NCBI GenBank assembly: GCA_030684355.1
Contig: JAUXTN010000246.1
Coordinates: forward strand, 1-64,000
Direction: 5' to 3'
Length of the DNA: 64,000 bases
Source: Pseudomonadota bacterium
GTDB taxonomy: Bacteria; Myxococcota_A; UBA796; SXON01
Part shown: positions 49,489 to 58,831 of the stretch, piece by piece
Position numbering within the stretch: the first letter of the stretch is position 1
Layout of the letters: every line of letters starts with the position of its first letter
Program-made: the position numbers and the translations under genes
The notes under the pieces: generated by a model
What the model was told of the DNA's origin: nothing
Seen by the model: the letters and a program-made list of their open reading frames with translations, nothing else
Database searches by the model: none

Positions 49489-50907
49489 ATGGTGTTGTTC
49501 GCCCTCGTCGCCCGCGCCCTGGCGGAGGCCCCCGCGGACCTCGAGGGGCTCGTCGGCCTCGCGCTGGAACGTGATCCGGAGGCGGCCGCGGCCGAGCTCG
49601 ACGCCCGTGCCGCCGCGGAAGACGCGCGGGCCGCCGGGCGCCCGATGAACCCGATGTTGATGGTGGGTGGCGACTCTCTCGGCGCGATGCCCGAGGATCC
49701 GGACCCGACGATGTACATGGTCGGCGTCGAGCAGATGCTGCGTGGGTGGGGTGAGGCCCGCGCTTCGGCGGATCGCGCCCGCGTGGACGTGACGCGCGCC
49801 GAGGCCGACCGCGCCCGCGTCGCCGCTGACCTGCGCCTCCGGCTCTCCCAGGCGGCCGCGCGGATTCGTGCGTTCCAGGCGGAGCGCGCGTTGTTGGACG
49901 AGCAGATCCGCGCGGCGGAGACCCTCTGGCAGGCCGGCGTGCGGCGCTGGGGCGCGGGTGCGGGACGCCCGGGGATGGGCGGCATGGGCGCGTCCGGGAT
50001 GGACGAAGGCATGGAGGCCGGTCCCTCCTCCACACCTCCGGCGGTGAAAGGCGGGGGCGGCGGAGGGATGGGGATGCCCGGTATGGGCGGCGGAGCGGGG
50101 GGCGGTGGCCGCGTCCAGGCGCCGGCGGGCGGAATGGAGGGCGACACGGGGATGGGGGGCGGCGGGACCGGCGGCATGGACCCTGGCGCCGGCGGCATGG
50201 GGGGTGGGTCCACCCTGCCCGATCTGTTGCGGGTGGAGGCCGAGGTGGCGCGGCTTCGCGCGGATCGGGTAGCGCTCGATGCGCGGCTCGTCGGGGAGAC
50301 CGCGGTCCTCACCCGCTTCGTCGGCGACGAGGCGGCGGCCGCCGTGCACGCGGTACCCGAGGCCTACCTGGAGGTGCCGTCCTCGACGCCCAGCCGCCCA
50401 CCCGAGATCGATCTCGCCTCCGCCGACCGAGCCGCCGCCGAGGCGGACCTCCGTGTCGCGCGAACGCGGCTTGCCCCGGACGTGGAGCTGGGTGCCAGCG
50501 TCGGCATCATGCCCGACGGGATGGTGCAGGGCGTGAACGTGATGGTCGGCGTGGAGATGCCGCTCTGGGGCGCGAACGCCCGCTCGCGGGACGCCGCCTC
50601 GGCACGCGTGGAGGCCGCCACCCGGCGCGCGGACACCATCGACCGCGACCTCGCTGCGGCGACGGACGCAGCTCGGGCGGCCGAGGCTGCGGCGACCGCG
50701 CGATCCGGTGTGCTTCGGGACGTCGCGGTGCCGCGCGCGGAGTCGGCATGGAAGGCCGCGCTCGCGAGGTACGCCGCGGGGCAGACCGGTGTGGAGGAGG
50801 CCCTCCGCGCCTGGGAGGGGCTCCTGGCCGCGCAGCGCGACCTGGTGGCAGCCGAGCGGGATCAGGCGTTGCGGGCGGCCGAACGTGCGCGCGTGGAGGT
50901 TCGATGA
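49489..50907 (+). CDS. cusC: TolC-family outer-membrane protein with Met/Gly-rich insert
   Basis: A 472-residue CusC/TolC-type channel with a short signal (MVLFALVARALAEA) and two helical hairpin halves. Between them (residues ~160-245) sits an insert made of Gly and Met: GRPGMGGMGASGMDEGMEAG, GGGMGMPGMGGGAGGGG and GMGGGGTGGMDPGAGGMGG. Such Met spacing is known in Cu(I)-binding segments. The insert is at the periplasmic tip or equatorial region where CusB docks (inferred). It is the first gene of the cus operon and overlaps cusB by 4 bases. Confidence 0.83.
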   Translation: MVLFALVARALAEAPADLEGLVGLALERDPEAAAAELDARAAAEDARAAGRPMNPMLMVGGDSLGAMPEDPDPTMYMVGVEQMLRGWGEARASADRARVDVTRAEADRARVAADLRLRLSQAAARIRAFQAERALLDEQIRAAETLWQAGVRRWGAGAGRPGMGGMGASGMDEGMEAGPSSTPPAVKGGGGGGMGMPGMGGGAGGGGRVQAPAGGMEGDTGMGGGGTGGMDPGAGGMGGGSTLPDLLRVEAEVARLRADRVALDARLVGETAVLTRFVGDEAAAAVHAVPEAYLEVPSSTPSRPPEIDLASADRAAAEADLRVARTRLAPDVELGASVGIMPDGMVQGVNVMVGVEMPLWGANARSRDAASARVEAATRRADTIDRDLAAATDAARAAEAAATARSGVLRDVAVPRAESAWKAALARYAAGQTGVEEALRAWEGLLAAQRDLVAAERDQALRAAERARVEVR

Positions 50908-52058
50908 AGACGCTCCCCTGGGTGAGCCTGCTGCTGGCGGCCGCGTGCGCCCGGAACGATCCGCATGCCGGGCATGCCGAAGCTCCCGCGAGATCCCCCG
51001 CCGCGGCCCCCGCTTCTGCTCCGACGGACGAACATGCCGGCCATACAAAGCCCGTGGCTCGGGCGCCCCCCGCCGACGAACACGCGGGCCACACGATGCC
51101 CGCCGCGCCGGGAGCCCCCGCCCCCGATGCAGACATGGCCATGCCCGTGACCGTCAGCCCCGCCGCTGCTGCCGCGATCGGCGTCCGCACCGTCCCCGCC
51201 CGCGCCGGTGCAGCCGCGACGCGGCACCGCGCCCCCGCCTCCGCCACCTTCGACCCCTCGCGCACCCGCCGCGTCACCGTCACCGCGGGTGGCCAGCTCC
51301 GAGAGGAGCGCGTCCCCCGCGTCGGTGAGGCTGTCCGTGCGGGCCAGGTGCTCGCTCGGATCTGGCTCCCGGAGGTGCGCGCGGCCTTCGAGGAGCAGAA
51401 CGTCGCCCGTCCGCTCGGCGAGCCGTGGGCCAGCGCAGCTCGGTCCCGCCTCCTCGCGTTGGGCGTGCCCGCCGCGGACATCGACGCCGCTGGCGACACC
51501 GTGCCCGACACCTGGACCGTTCGCGCGCCGGTGTCCGGCATCGTCGTCTCCCGACCCGCTCGAGAGGGCAGTTGGCTCGGGGCGGGCGGGCTCGTCGCCG
51601 AAATCGCCTCGACCGACGCGCGCGTGGTGGAGATGGTCACCGTCGTCCCTCCTCCCGTCGGCACGAACGTGACGCTCACGGACGGGTCGAACACCTGGGA
51701 GGCCACCGTCTCCGAGATCCTCCCCACCGCGGGACCGGCCGGGCGCAGCGTCCGGCTCCTCCCCAAGGGCGACATCGGCGTGGGTCGTCCGCTCACCGCA
51801 ACCTGGAACGGAGGCGAAACCGAGGGCGTCTGGGTGCCTCGAGGCGCTGTGGTCGACACGGGGACCCGGCAGCTCGTCTTCGTCGCAGGCGCGGACGGCT
51901 ACACGCCGCGCCCCGTCTCGCTCGGCGTGCGGACCGCCGACGAGGTGCAGGTGACAACGGGCCTCGCGCCCGGCGAGCAGGTCGTGGCCGCCGGCACGTT
52001 CCTGTTCGACTCCGAGACGCAGATGCAGGGCGGCGGGCACGCCGGGCACGGAGGCTGA
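50904..52058 (+). CDS. cusB: CusB-like copper efflux membrane-fusion protein
   Basis: A 384-residue lipoprotein adaptor (signal ending AAAC). The N-terminal linker carries three Met/His-type repeats, DPHAGHAEAP, DEHAGHTKPV and DEHAGHTMPA, and the C-terminus is GGHAGHGG; these are likely metal-capture motifs. The core has CusB features: MAMPVTVSPAAAAAIGVRT, the barrel-sandwich RVGEAVRAGQVLARIWLPEV, and WVPRGAVVDTGTRQLVFV. It links CusC to CusA. The ATG overlaps the cusC stop (ATGA). Confidence 0.9.
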   Translation: MKTLPWVSLLLAAACARNDPHAGHAEAPARSPAAAPASAPTDEHAGHTKPVARAPPADEHAGHTMPAAPGAPAPDADMAMPVTVSPAAAAAIGVRTVPARAGAAATRHRAPASATFDPSRTRRVTVTAGGQLREERVPRVGEAVRAGQVLARIWLPEVRAAFEEQNVARPLGEPWASAARSRLLALGVPAADIDAAGDTVPDTWTVRAPVSGIVVSRPAREGSWLGAGGLVAEIASTDARVVEMVTVVPPPVGTNVTLTDGSNTWEATVSEILPTAGPAGRSVRLLPKGDIGVGRPLTATWNGGETEGVWVPRGAVVDTGTRQLVFVAGADGYTPRPVSLGVRTADEVQVTTGLAPGEQVVAAGTFLFDSETQMQGGGHAGHGG

Positions 52059-55000
52059 ATGCTGGCCCGCATCATCGACTGGAGCGGACGGAACCGCTTC
52101 CTCGTGATCCTCGCCTCGCTCCTCGCGACCGGCGCCGGCCTGCTGGCCGCGCTCCGGAGCCCGATCGACGCCATCCCCGACCTGTCCGATCCGCAGGTCA
52201 TCGTGTTCTCCGAGTGGATGGGCCGCTCGCCGCAGCTCGTCGAGGACCAGGTCACCTACCCGCTCGTGACGGGGCTCCAGGCGCTCCCCGGCGTCAAGGC
52301 CGTCCGCGGCTTCACGATGTTCGGCATGTCGTTCACGTACGTGCTGCTCCAGGAGGGCGTGGATCCCTACTGGGCGCGGACGCGCGTGAGCGAGCGGCTG
52401 GACGTGCTGAAGCCCCGCCTCCCCCCCGACGTGGAGGTCTCCCTCGGGCCCGACGCCTCCGCCGTCGGCTGGGTGTACCAGTACGTCCTCGTCGACCGGA
52501 CGGGGAAGCTCTCCGTGGCGGACCTGCGTACGCTGCAGGACTGGACCCTCCGGTTCGCGCTGGAGGGCGTCGACGGCGTCGCGGAGGTCGCGACGCTGGG
52601 CGGCTTCGAGAAGCAGTACCAGGCGGTCCTCGACCCCGAGCGCATGCGGGCCGCGGGCATCACCACGAGCGACGTCACCTCGGCGCTCGCACGGAACAAC
52701 CGCGACGTCGGCGGCCGCGTGATCGAGGAGGCCGGCCGCGAGCTCTACGTGCAGGGACGAGGCCTCGTCGGGGACCTCGCCGACCTCGACCGCGTTCACG
52801 TCGGGCTGGACCCACGGGGCACCCCCGTCGCGCTCGGCAGCGTGGCCAGCGTGGAGATCGGGCCCGACATCCGCCGGGGGATCGCGGACCTCGACGGCAA
52901 GGGCGAGGCCGTCGGCGGGCTGGTCGTCGCGCGGCAGGGGGAGAACGCGCTCGCCGTCATCGACGCGGTCAAGGCGCGGCTCGCAGAGGTTCCACTCCCC
53001 GACGGCGTGGAGATCGTCCCCGTCTACGACCGCTCCGACCTCATCCGGGGCTCCGTCGCGACGCTGTTCGAGTCTATCGGCGAGGAGATCCTGATCATCG
53101 CCCTCCTCCTCGGCGTCTTCCTCCTCCACGCCCGCTCGGTGCTCGTCCCGATCCTCGTCCTCCCGTGCGCCATCGCCGTCGCGTTCATCCCCATGTACTT
53201 CATGGGGTTGACCATCAACATCATGTCGCTCGCAGGCATCATCATCGCGATCGGCGACATGGTCGACGCGGTCGTGCTGCTCGTCGAGAACGCGGCGCGC
53301 CGCATCGAGGACCACCCGGAGGAGGACCGCACCGAGGTCGTCCTCGCGGCCTCCAAGGAGCTCGGCGGGCCGCTCGTCTCCTCGCTTCTCCTCATCGCGG
53401 TCAGCTTCCTGCCCATCTTCGCGCTCGAGGCGCAGGAGGGGCGGCTGTTCACGCCGCTGGCGTGGACCAAGACCTTCGCCATGCTCGCCGCGGCGCTGTT
53501 CACCCTCACGCTCGCCCCGGCCCTCGCCGTGACGCTCCTTCGCGGTAAAATGCCGCGCGAGGCCGCCAACCCGGTGAATCGCGCGCTGCGGGCGCTCTAC
53601 CGGCCGATCGTCGGCCTCGCGACCCGCCACCCCTGGCCCTTCATCGCGATCGCGGCAATCGCCACGGCGATCACCGTCCCCGTCTACAACGGGCTCGGCC
53701 GCGAGTTCATGCCGCCGTTGTACGAGGGCTCGCTCCTCTACATGCCGATCACCGTGCCCGGCATCTCCGCGGAGCAGGCCCGCACGCTCTTGCAGGCCCA
53801 GGATGCCTTCCTGGTGAGCATCCCGGAGGTCGAGCGCGTCATCGGCAAGGCGGGCCGCGCCGAGACCGCCACGGACCCCGCACCGCTCTCGATGTTCGAG
53901 ACGATCATCACGCTGAAGCCGCGCGACGAGTGGCGTCCCGGCGTCACGGTGGACGACATCATCGCCGAGATGGAGGCCGGGATGGACTACCCCGGCGTCC
54001 AGAACGCCTTCACCATGCCGATCAAGGCACGCGTGGACATGCTCACGACGGGCATCCGCACGCCCGTCGGCGTGAAGGTGCTGGGCGACGATCTGCAGAC
54101 CATCAACGACGCCGGCGAACGCATCGAGGCCGCCCTCCGCGAGGTGCAGGGCACGCGGAGCGTCTACGCCGAGCGCCAGCTCGCGGCGGTGTTCGTGGAG
54201 GTGGTCCCCCGCCGCGACGACGTGCTCCGCTACGGCGCCTCCACCGACGACGTGCTCGACGTCGTCGAGATGGGCCTCGGGGGCATGCCCGTGGGGCGCA
54301 TCTTCGACGGCCGGGAGCGCTACTCGCTCATCGCGCGCTTCGGCCGTGACTTCCGGGCCGACGAGGAGGGCATCCGCAGCCTCCCGGTGTCGACGGCACT
54401 CGGCGTGGTGCCGCTCGGAACGCTCGCCGACGTGAACCGGGTGCCCGGTCCCGCGATGCTCATCGACGAAGGGGGGCGCCTCGCGGGGTACATCTACATC
54501 GACCCCGGCCAGCGCGACCTCGGCGGCTACGTGGACGAGGCCCGCAAGGTGGTCGAAGGCCTTGGCCTCGACCCCTCGCTCCAGATCCAGTGGACCGGCC
54601 AGTACGAGTTCCTCGAGCGCGCCCAGGAGCGCCTCGCGATCATGGCGCCGATCACCATCGTGCTCGTGTTCTTGCTGGTCTACCTCTCCTTCCGGACCAT
54701 CGGAGAGACGAGCATCGTGCTCCTCACGCTGCCCTTCTCCGTACTCGGCAGCATCTGGTTCCTCGCGGCGGCCGGCTACGACCTCTCGATCGCCTCCTGG
54801 GTCGCGATGATCGCGCTCATCGGGGTGGGGGCGGAGGTGGGGATGGTCCTCGCCGTGTACCTCGACCTCGGGGTGAAGCGGGCCTTGGAGAAGGGAGAGG
54901 TGCTCACCCCCGCGCGGCTCGCCGAGGTGGCCGCGGACAGTGCCGCCGGCCGCATGCGGGGCATGGTCCTCGCCATCGCGATGAACCTCTTCGGGCTGCT

Positions 55001-55196
55001 CCCCGTCCTGTTCAGCCAGGGCGTCGGCTCCGACATGGCCCGCCGCATGGCCGGGCCGATGTTCGGCGGCCTCGTCACCCTCACGTTCATGACCGCGCTG
55101 GTGCTCCCGGCAATGTGGGTGCTCTGGCGCACGCGGCAGCTCAAGAAAGGCACGCTCGCGGCCTCGTTGGCGGTGTCGAAGGCGCAAGAAGGGTGA
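52059..55196 (+). CDS. cusA: Cu(I)/Ag(I) efflux RND pump CusA
   Basis: A 1045-residue RND pump. The three methionines known in E. coli CusA (M573, M623, M672) are all kept: SLLYMPITVPGIS, APLSMFETIITLK and ARVDMLTTGIR. TM4 reads AIGDMVDAVVLLVENA with the essential acidic residue. It exports monovalent copper or silver from the periplasm and cytoplasm by proton antiport. It starts at ATG 52059, directly after the cusB stop, and overlaps the next gene by 4 bases. Confidence 0.94.
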   Translation: MLARIIDWSGRNRFLVILASLLATGAGLLAALRSPIDAIPDLSDPQVIVFSEWMGRSPQLVEDQVTYPLVTGLQALPGVKAVRGFTMFGMSFTYVLLQEGVDPYWARTRVSERLDVLKPRLPPDVEVSLGPDASAVGWVYQYVLVDRTGKLSVADLRTLQDWTLRFALEGVDGVAEVATLGGFEKQYQAVLDPERMRAAGITTSDVTSALARNNRDVGGRVIEEAGRELYVQGRGLVGDLADLDRVHVGLDPRGTPVALGSVASVEIGPDIRRGIADLDGKGEAVGGLVVARQGENALAVIDAVKARLAEVPLPDGVEIVPVYDRSDLIRGSVATLFESIGEEILIIALLLGVFLLHARSVLVPILVLPCAIAVAFIPMYFMGLTINIMSLAGIIIAIGDMVDAVVLLVENAARRIEDHPEEDRTEVVLAASKELGGPLVSSLLLIAVSFLPIFALEAQEGRLFTPLAWTKTFAMLAAALFTLTLAPALAVTLLRGKMPREAANPVNRALRALYRPIVGLATRHPWPFIAIAAIATAITVPVYNGLGREFMPPLYEGSLLYMPITVPGISAEQARTLLQAQDAFLVSIPEVERVIGKAGRAETATDPAPLSMFETIITLKPRDEWRPGVTVDDIIAEMEAGMDYPGVQNAFTMPIKARVDMLTTGIRTPVGVKVLGDDLQTINDAGERIEAALREVQGTRSVYAERQLAAVFVEVVPRRDDVLRYGASTDDVLDVVEMGLGGMPVGRIFDGRERYSLIARFGRDFRADEEGIRSLPVSTALGVVPLGTLADVNRVPGPAMLIDEGGRLAGYIYIDPGQRDLGGYVDEARKVVEGLGLDPSLQIQWTGQYEFLERAQERLAIMAPITIVLVFLLVYLSFRTIGETSIVLLTLPFSVLGSIWFLAAAGYDLSIASWVAMIALIGVGAEVGMVLAVYLDLGVKRALEKGEVLTPARLAEVAADSAAGRMRGMVLAIAMNLFGLLPVLFSQGVGSDMARRMAGPMFGGLVTLTFMTALVLPAMWVLWRTRQLKKGTLAASLAVSKAQEG

Positions 55197-57586
55197 CGAG
55201 CAACGGTCTCCCCACCCCCCACGGACTCACTGGCGCCGACGCCGCCGCGCGGCTCGCCGAGCACGGCCCGAACGAGATCCGCCGGGAGGCCCGCACGCCT
55301 CTCTGGCGCATCCTCGCCCGGCAGTTCGCGAGCCCGATGATCGCGCTCCTTGCCGTCGCCGCCGGCGTGGCGTTCGCGCTCGGCGAGACGGTCGACGCCG
55401 TCGCGATCCTCGTGATCGTCGTGTTGAACGGCCTCGTTGGCTTCTTCCAGGAGCACCGCGCGGAGAACGCCGTCCTGGCGCTGCGAGCGATGACGGCCCC
55501 GCGCGCCCGCGTGCTCCGCGACGGACACGCCGTGGTCGTCCCCGCGCGCGACATCGTCGTGGGGGACGTGCTCCTTCTCGAGGCCGGGGACCTCGTGGCC
55601 GCGGACGCCCGCCTCGTCGAGGCGCACGCCCTCGGGGTGAACGAGGCCCCGCTCACCGGCGAGAGCGTGCCCGTCGAGAAGGATCCGACGCCGCTCCCCG
55701 AGGACGCCCCCCTGGCAGACCGTAAGGACCGCGTGTTCACCGGCACCGCGGTCGTCGCCGGCACCGGCCTGGCCGAGGTCTTCGCGACCGGCATGGACAC
55801 GCAGCTCGGTCACATCGCCCACCTGCTGGAGACCGCCGAGGAGCAGGCGACGCCGCTCCAGGCACGGCTCGAGGTCGTCTCGCGCACGCTCATCAAGCTC
55901 TGCCTCGGAATCGTCCTGCTCGTGGCCATCCTCGGCTTCGCGCGGGGGATGAGCTGGCTCGAGGTGCTCCTCTCCTCCGTCTCGCTCGCCGTCGCGGCGG
56001 TGCCCGAGGGCCTCCCGGCGGTCGTGACCATCGCGCTCGCCGTGGGCGTGCAGCGGATGGCGGCGCGGAACGTCCTCGTGCGCCGCCTGCCCGCCGTGGA
56101 GACGCTGGGATCGGCCACTGTCGTCTGCACCGACAAGACCGGGACACTGACCACCGGGCAGATGACGGTACGCGAGCTCTGGGGCGAGAATCACGCGGCG
56201 CTCCTCTTCGCGGCAGCCGCCAACAACGACGCCGACCTTCCCGCCGGCACGGGCGACCCGACGGAGCTCGCTCTGCTCGAAGCAGCGCACGAACGGGGCG
56301 TAGAGCGAGAGGACATCGAGCGTGAGCGCCCCCGCGTGCACGTGAACCCCTTCGACTCCGAGCGAAAGCGCATGTCCGTCCGGCGGACGGACGGCGTGCT
56401 CTACGTGAAGGGCGCGCCGGACCTCACCATCCCGCTGTGCACGCGAGGCACGGCGGGCGCGTTGGAGGCGAACGCCGAGATGGCCGCGCGCGGGCTCCGG
56501 GTGCTCGCGGTCGCCACGGGAGCCGGGGACACTGAAGCCGACCTCACGCTCCTCGGCCTCGTCGGCATCGCGGACCCGCCCCGCACCGAGGCGATCGAGG
56601 CGGTCGCCAATGCGCGCGCCGCCGGCATCACGACGGTGATGATCACGGGCGACCATCCCGTCACCGCGCAGGCCATCGCCCGGGAGCTCGGCATCCTGCG
56701 GCCCGGCGAGCTCGCGGACGAGCGCGTCCACGCCCGGGTGACCCCCGAGGAGAAGCTCCGCATCGTGCGCGCGCTGAAGGCGAAGGGCGAGATCGTCGCG
56801 ATGACGGGAGACGGCGTGAACGACGCCCCTGCGCTCCGCGAGGCGCACATCGGCATCGCGATGGGGAAGGCCGGCACCGAGGTGACGCGCGAGGCCGCGG
56901 ACATGGTCCTCGCCGACGACAACTTCGCGAGCGTCATCGCGGCGGTGAGCGAGGGACGCGGGATCTTCGACAACATCCGCAAGACGCTCGTGTACCTGCT
57001 CTCCGGGAACGCCGGAGAGCTGCTCGTGATGCTCGGCGCCGCCATCGCGGGACTGCCCCTCCCACTCCTCCCGATCCAGCTCCTCTGGATCAACCTGGTG
57101 ACCGACGGACTCCCGGCGCTCGCGCTGGTCGTCGACCCAACGGACGCGGACGTGCTCAAGCGTCCGCCCCGGAAGCCGGACGAGCCGATGCTCGGCCGCC
57201 CAGAGTGGACGACCGTGGCGTTCACCGGTCTGCTCCAGGCCGTCGTCGCGCTGGGAGTTTTCGCCTGGGTGCTGCGGGAGGAAGGGCTCGCCGAGGCACG
57301 CAACATGGCGTTCACCACGCTGGTGTTCGGTGAGCTGTTCCGTGCTTTCGCGGCGCGGAGCCGGACGAAGCTGTTCTGGGAGGTCGGGGCGTTCAGCAAC
57401 ATGCGCCTCCTCGGCATCGTGACGTTCTCGGCCGCCCTCCAGATCGCCATGCACCACGTCCCCGTCGCGCAGGAGATCTTCGGGCTCACGCCCATCTCCC
57501 TTCGGGACTGCCTGCTCTCGATCGTGCTGGGGCTCATCCCCGTGAGCGTGCTCGAGCTCTCGAAGTTCTATGGGAGGCGCGCGTGA
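55193..57586 (+). CDS. P2-type cation ATPase (PacL/SERCA-like)
   Basis: A 797-residue P-type ATPase of the calcium-pump class: cation motif AVPEGLPAVV in M4, phosphorylation Asp in VCTDKTGTLTTG, hinge MTGDGVNDAP, and M6 motif LLWINLVTDGLPA. It lacks the CPC motif and heavy-metal domains of copper ATPases, so its place inside a cus operon is odd. It may move Ca, Mn or Mg to offset copper or manganese imbalance. GTG 55193 overlaps the cusA stop (GTGA). Confidence 0.87.
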   Translation: MTSNGLPTPHGLTGADAAARLAEHGPNEIRREARTPLWRILARQFASPMIALLAVAAGVAFALGETVDAVAILVIVVLNGLVGFFQEHRAENAVLALRAMTAPRARVLRDGHAVVVPARDIVVGDVLLLEAGDLVAADARLVEAHALGVNEAPLTGESVPVEKDPTPLPEDAPLADRKDRVFTGTAVVAGTGLAEVFATGMDTQLGHIAHLLETAEEQATPLQARLEVVSRTLIKLCLGIVLLVAILGFARGMSWLEVLLSSVSLAVAAVPEGLPAVVTIALAVGVQRMAARNVLVRRLPAVETLGSATVVCTDKTGTLTTGQMTVRELWGENHAALLFAAAANNDADLPAGTGDPTELALLEAAHERGVEREDIERERPRVHVNPFDSERKRMSVRRTDGVLYVKGAPDLTIPLCTRGTAGALEANAEMAARGLRVLAVATGAGDTEADLTLLGLVGIADPPRTEAIEAVANARAAGITTVMITGDHPVTAQAIARELGILRPGELADERVHARVTPEEKLRIVRALKAKGEIVAMTGDGVNDAPALREAHIGIAMGKAGTEVTREAADMVLADDNFASVIAAVSEGRGIFDNIRKTLVYLLSGNAGELLVMLGAAIAGLPLPLLPIQLLWINLVTDGLPALALVVDPTDADVLKRPPRKPDEPMLGRPEWTTVAFTGLLQAVVALGVFAWVLREEGLAEARNMAFTTLVFGELFRAFAARSRTKLFWEVGAFSNMRLLGIVTFSAALQIAMHHVPVAQEIFGLTPISLRDCLLSIVLGLIPVSVLELSKFYGRRA

Positions 57587-57891
57587 ACCAAGCGTTCCTC
57601 TCGCGCTTCGGCTGCTGCGGCCCGGACCACGTCCGAGGCGTCGTCCGGGAGCTCCTCGCCCACGGCGTGGCGCGCACGGCGCACGGCCACGGGGTGCGCC
57701 TCGTCGCGTTCGGCGCGTCGGGAGTCGTGCCGGGCGTCCTGACGATCCACTTCGGCCACGTCATCGACTTCCTCCGGACCTACGTCCGGGAGAACTGGGA
57801 GGAGATCATGGCCGGTCGAACGAAGGATCCGGCGCTCGACTGGATCGTCATCGAGGAGAAGGCGCGGAGGGGTCGTGACCGGGACGAATGA
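57583..57891 (+). CDS. uncharacterised 102-residue protein
   Basis: This small soluble protein starts at GTG 57583, overlapping the ATPase stop, and overlaps the lactate dehydrogenase start by 17 bases. Notable features are an N-terminal SRFGCCGPDHV and a His-containing core (TAHGHGVRLVAFGASGVVPGVLTIHFGHVIDFLR). The CC pair and His could bind copper. No family is recognised; a regulator or partner of the ATPase is possible. Confidence 0.65.
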   Translation: MNQAFLSRFGCCGPDHVRGVVRELLAHGVARTAHGHGVRLVAFGASGVVPGVLTIHFGHVIDFLRTYVRENWEEIMAGRTKDPALDWIVIEEKARRGRDRDE

Positions 57892-58831
57892 CACAGTCCG
57901 GGTCGCGGTCGTCGGGGCGGGCCATGTGGGCGCGACCTTCGCGTTCGCGCTCGTGCTCTCCGGGCTCGCCTCCGACATCGTGCTCGTGGACGCCGACATG
58001 GCCCGGGCCGAGGGCGAAGCCATGGACCTCGACCACGCGATCCCCTACGGGCGCCCCGCGCGCGTCCACGCCGGGGGCCTCGACGCGTGTGCGGGTGCCG
58101 ACGTGGTGGTGCTCACCGCGGGCGCGGGCCAACGGCCTGGCGAGACGCGCCTGGACCTCGCTGCGAAGAACGCCGCCATCTTCCGTGGGCTGGTCCCGGA
58201 GATCGCGCGCCACGCGCCCGACGCGGTCCTCGTCGTCGCGACCAACCCCGTCGATATCCTGACGCTCGGCACCCTGCGCATGTCCGGGTTCCCCCCAGCC
58301 CGGGTCATCGGCTCCGGGACGATCCTCGACACCGCCCGCCTCCGCTTCCTCCTCGGCCGCCACTTCGGCGTGGAGGCGCGGAGCGTGCACGCCCACGTGG
58401 TCGGGGAGCACGGCGACAGCGAGGTCGTCGTGTGGTCGACCGCCAACATCGCGGGCGTTCCGCTCGACGAGCTGTGTCGCGCCGGTACCCTCGCATGCGG
58501 CCCGGACGAGCGCGCGGAGATCGAACGCCAGACGCGCGTGGCCGCCTACGAGATCATCCGCCGGAAGGGCCACACGGCCTACGCGATCGGCGCCGGCCTC
58601 GTGCGCCTCGTAGAGGCCATCGTCCGCGACCAGAAGACGGTGCTCTCGGTGTCGACCCTCCAGGAGGGGCCCTACGGGCTGTCGGGCGTGTGCCTGAGCT
58701 TTCCGACGGTCATCGGGCGAAGCGGCGCCGAGCGCGTGCTCCCCCTGCCGCTCTCGTCGGACGAGCAGGCCGCCCTGCTCCGCTCCGCGGAGACCATCCG
58801 GGAGGCGGGCATCGCCGTGGGGTTCGCGTGA
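57875..58831 (+). CDS. ldh: L-lactate dehydrogenase
   Basis: A 318-residue LDH/MDH-family enzyme: Rossmann motif VAVVGAGHVGATFA, substrate loop GAGQRPGETRLDL with Gln at the specificity position (LDH rather than MDH, which has Arg), ATNPVDILTL, TILDTARLR with the substrate Arg, and the catalytic His in VVGEHGDSE. It reduces pyruvate to lactate and regenerates NAD+. Within the cus operon it is an unexpected metabolic partner. GTG 57875 is used; the sequence before it belongs to the upstream gene. Confidence 0.9.
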   Translation: MTGTNDTVRVAVVGAGHVGATFAFALVLSGLASDIVLVDADMARAEGEAMDLDHAIPYGRPARVHAGGLDACAGADVVVLTAGAGQRPGETRLDLAAKNAAIFRGLVPEIARHAPDAVLVVATNPVDILTLGTLRMSGFPPARVIGSGTILDTARLRFLLGRHFGVEARSVHAHVVGEHGDSEVVVWSTANIAGVPLDELCRAGTLACGPDERAEIERQTRVAAYEIIRRKGHTAYAIGAGLVRLVEAIVRDQKTVLSVSTLQEGPYGLSGVCLSFPTVIGRSGAERVLPLPLSSDEQAALLRSAETIREAGIAVGFA

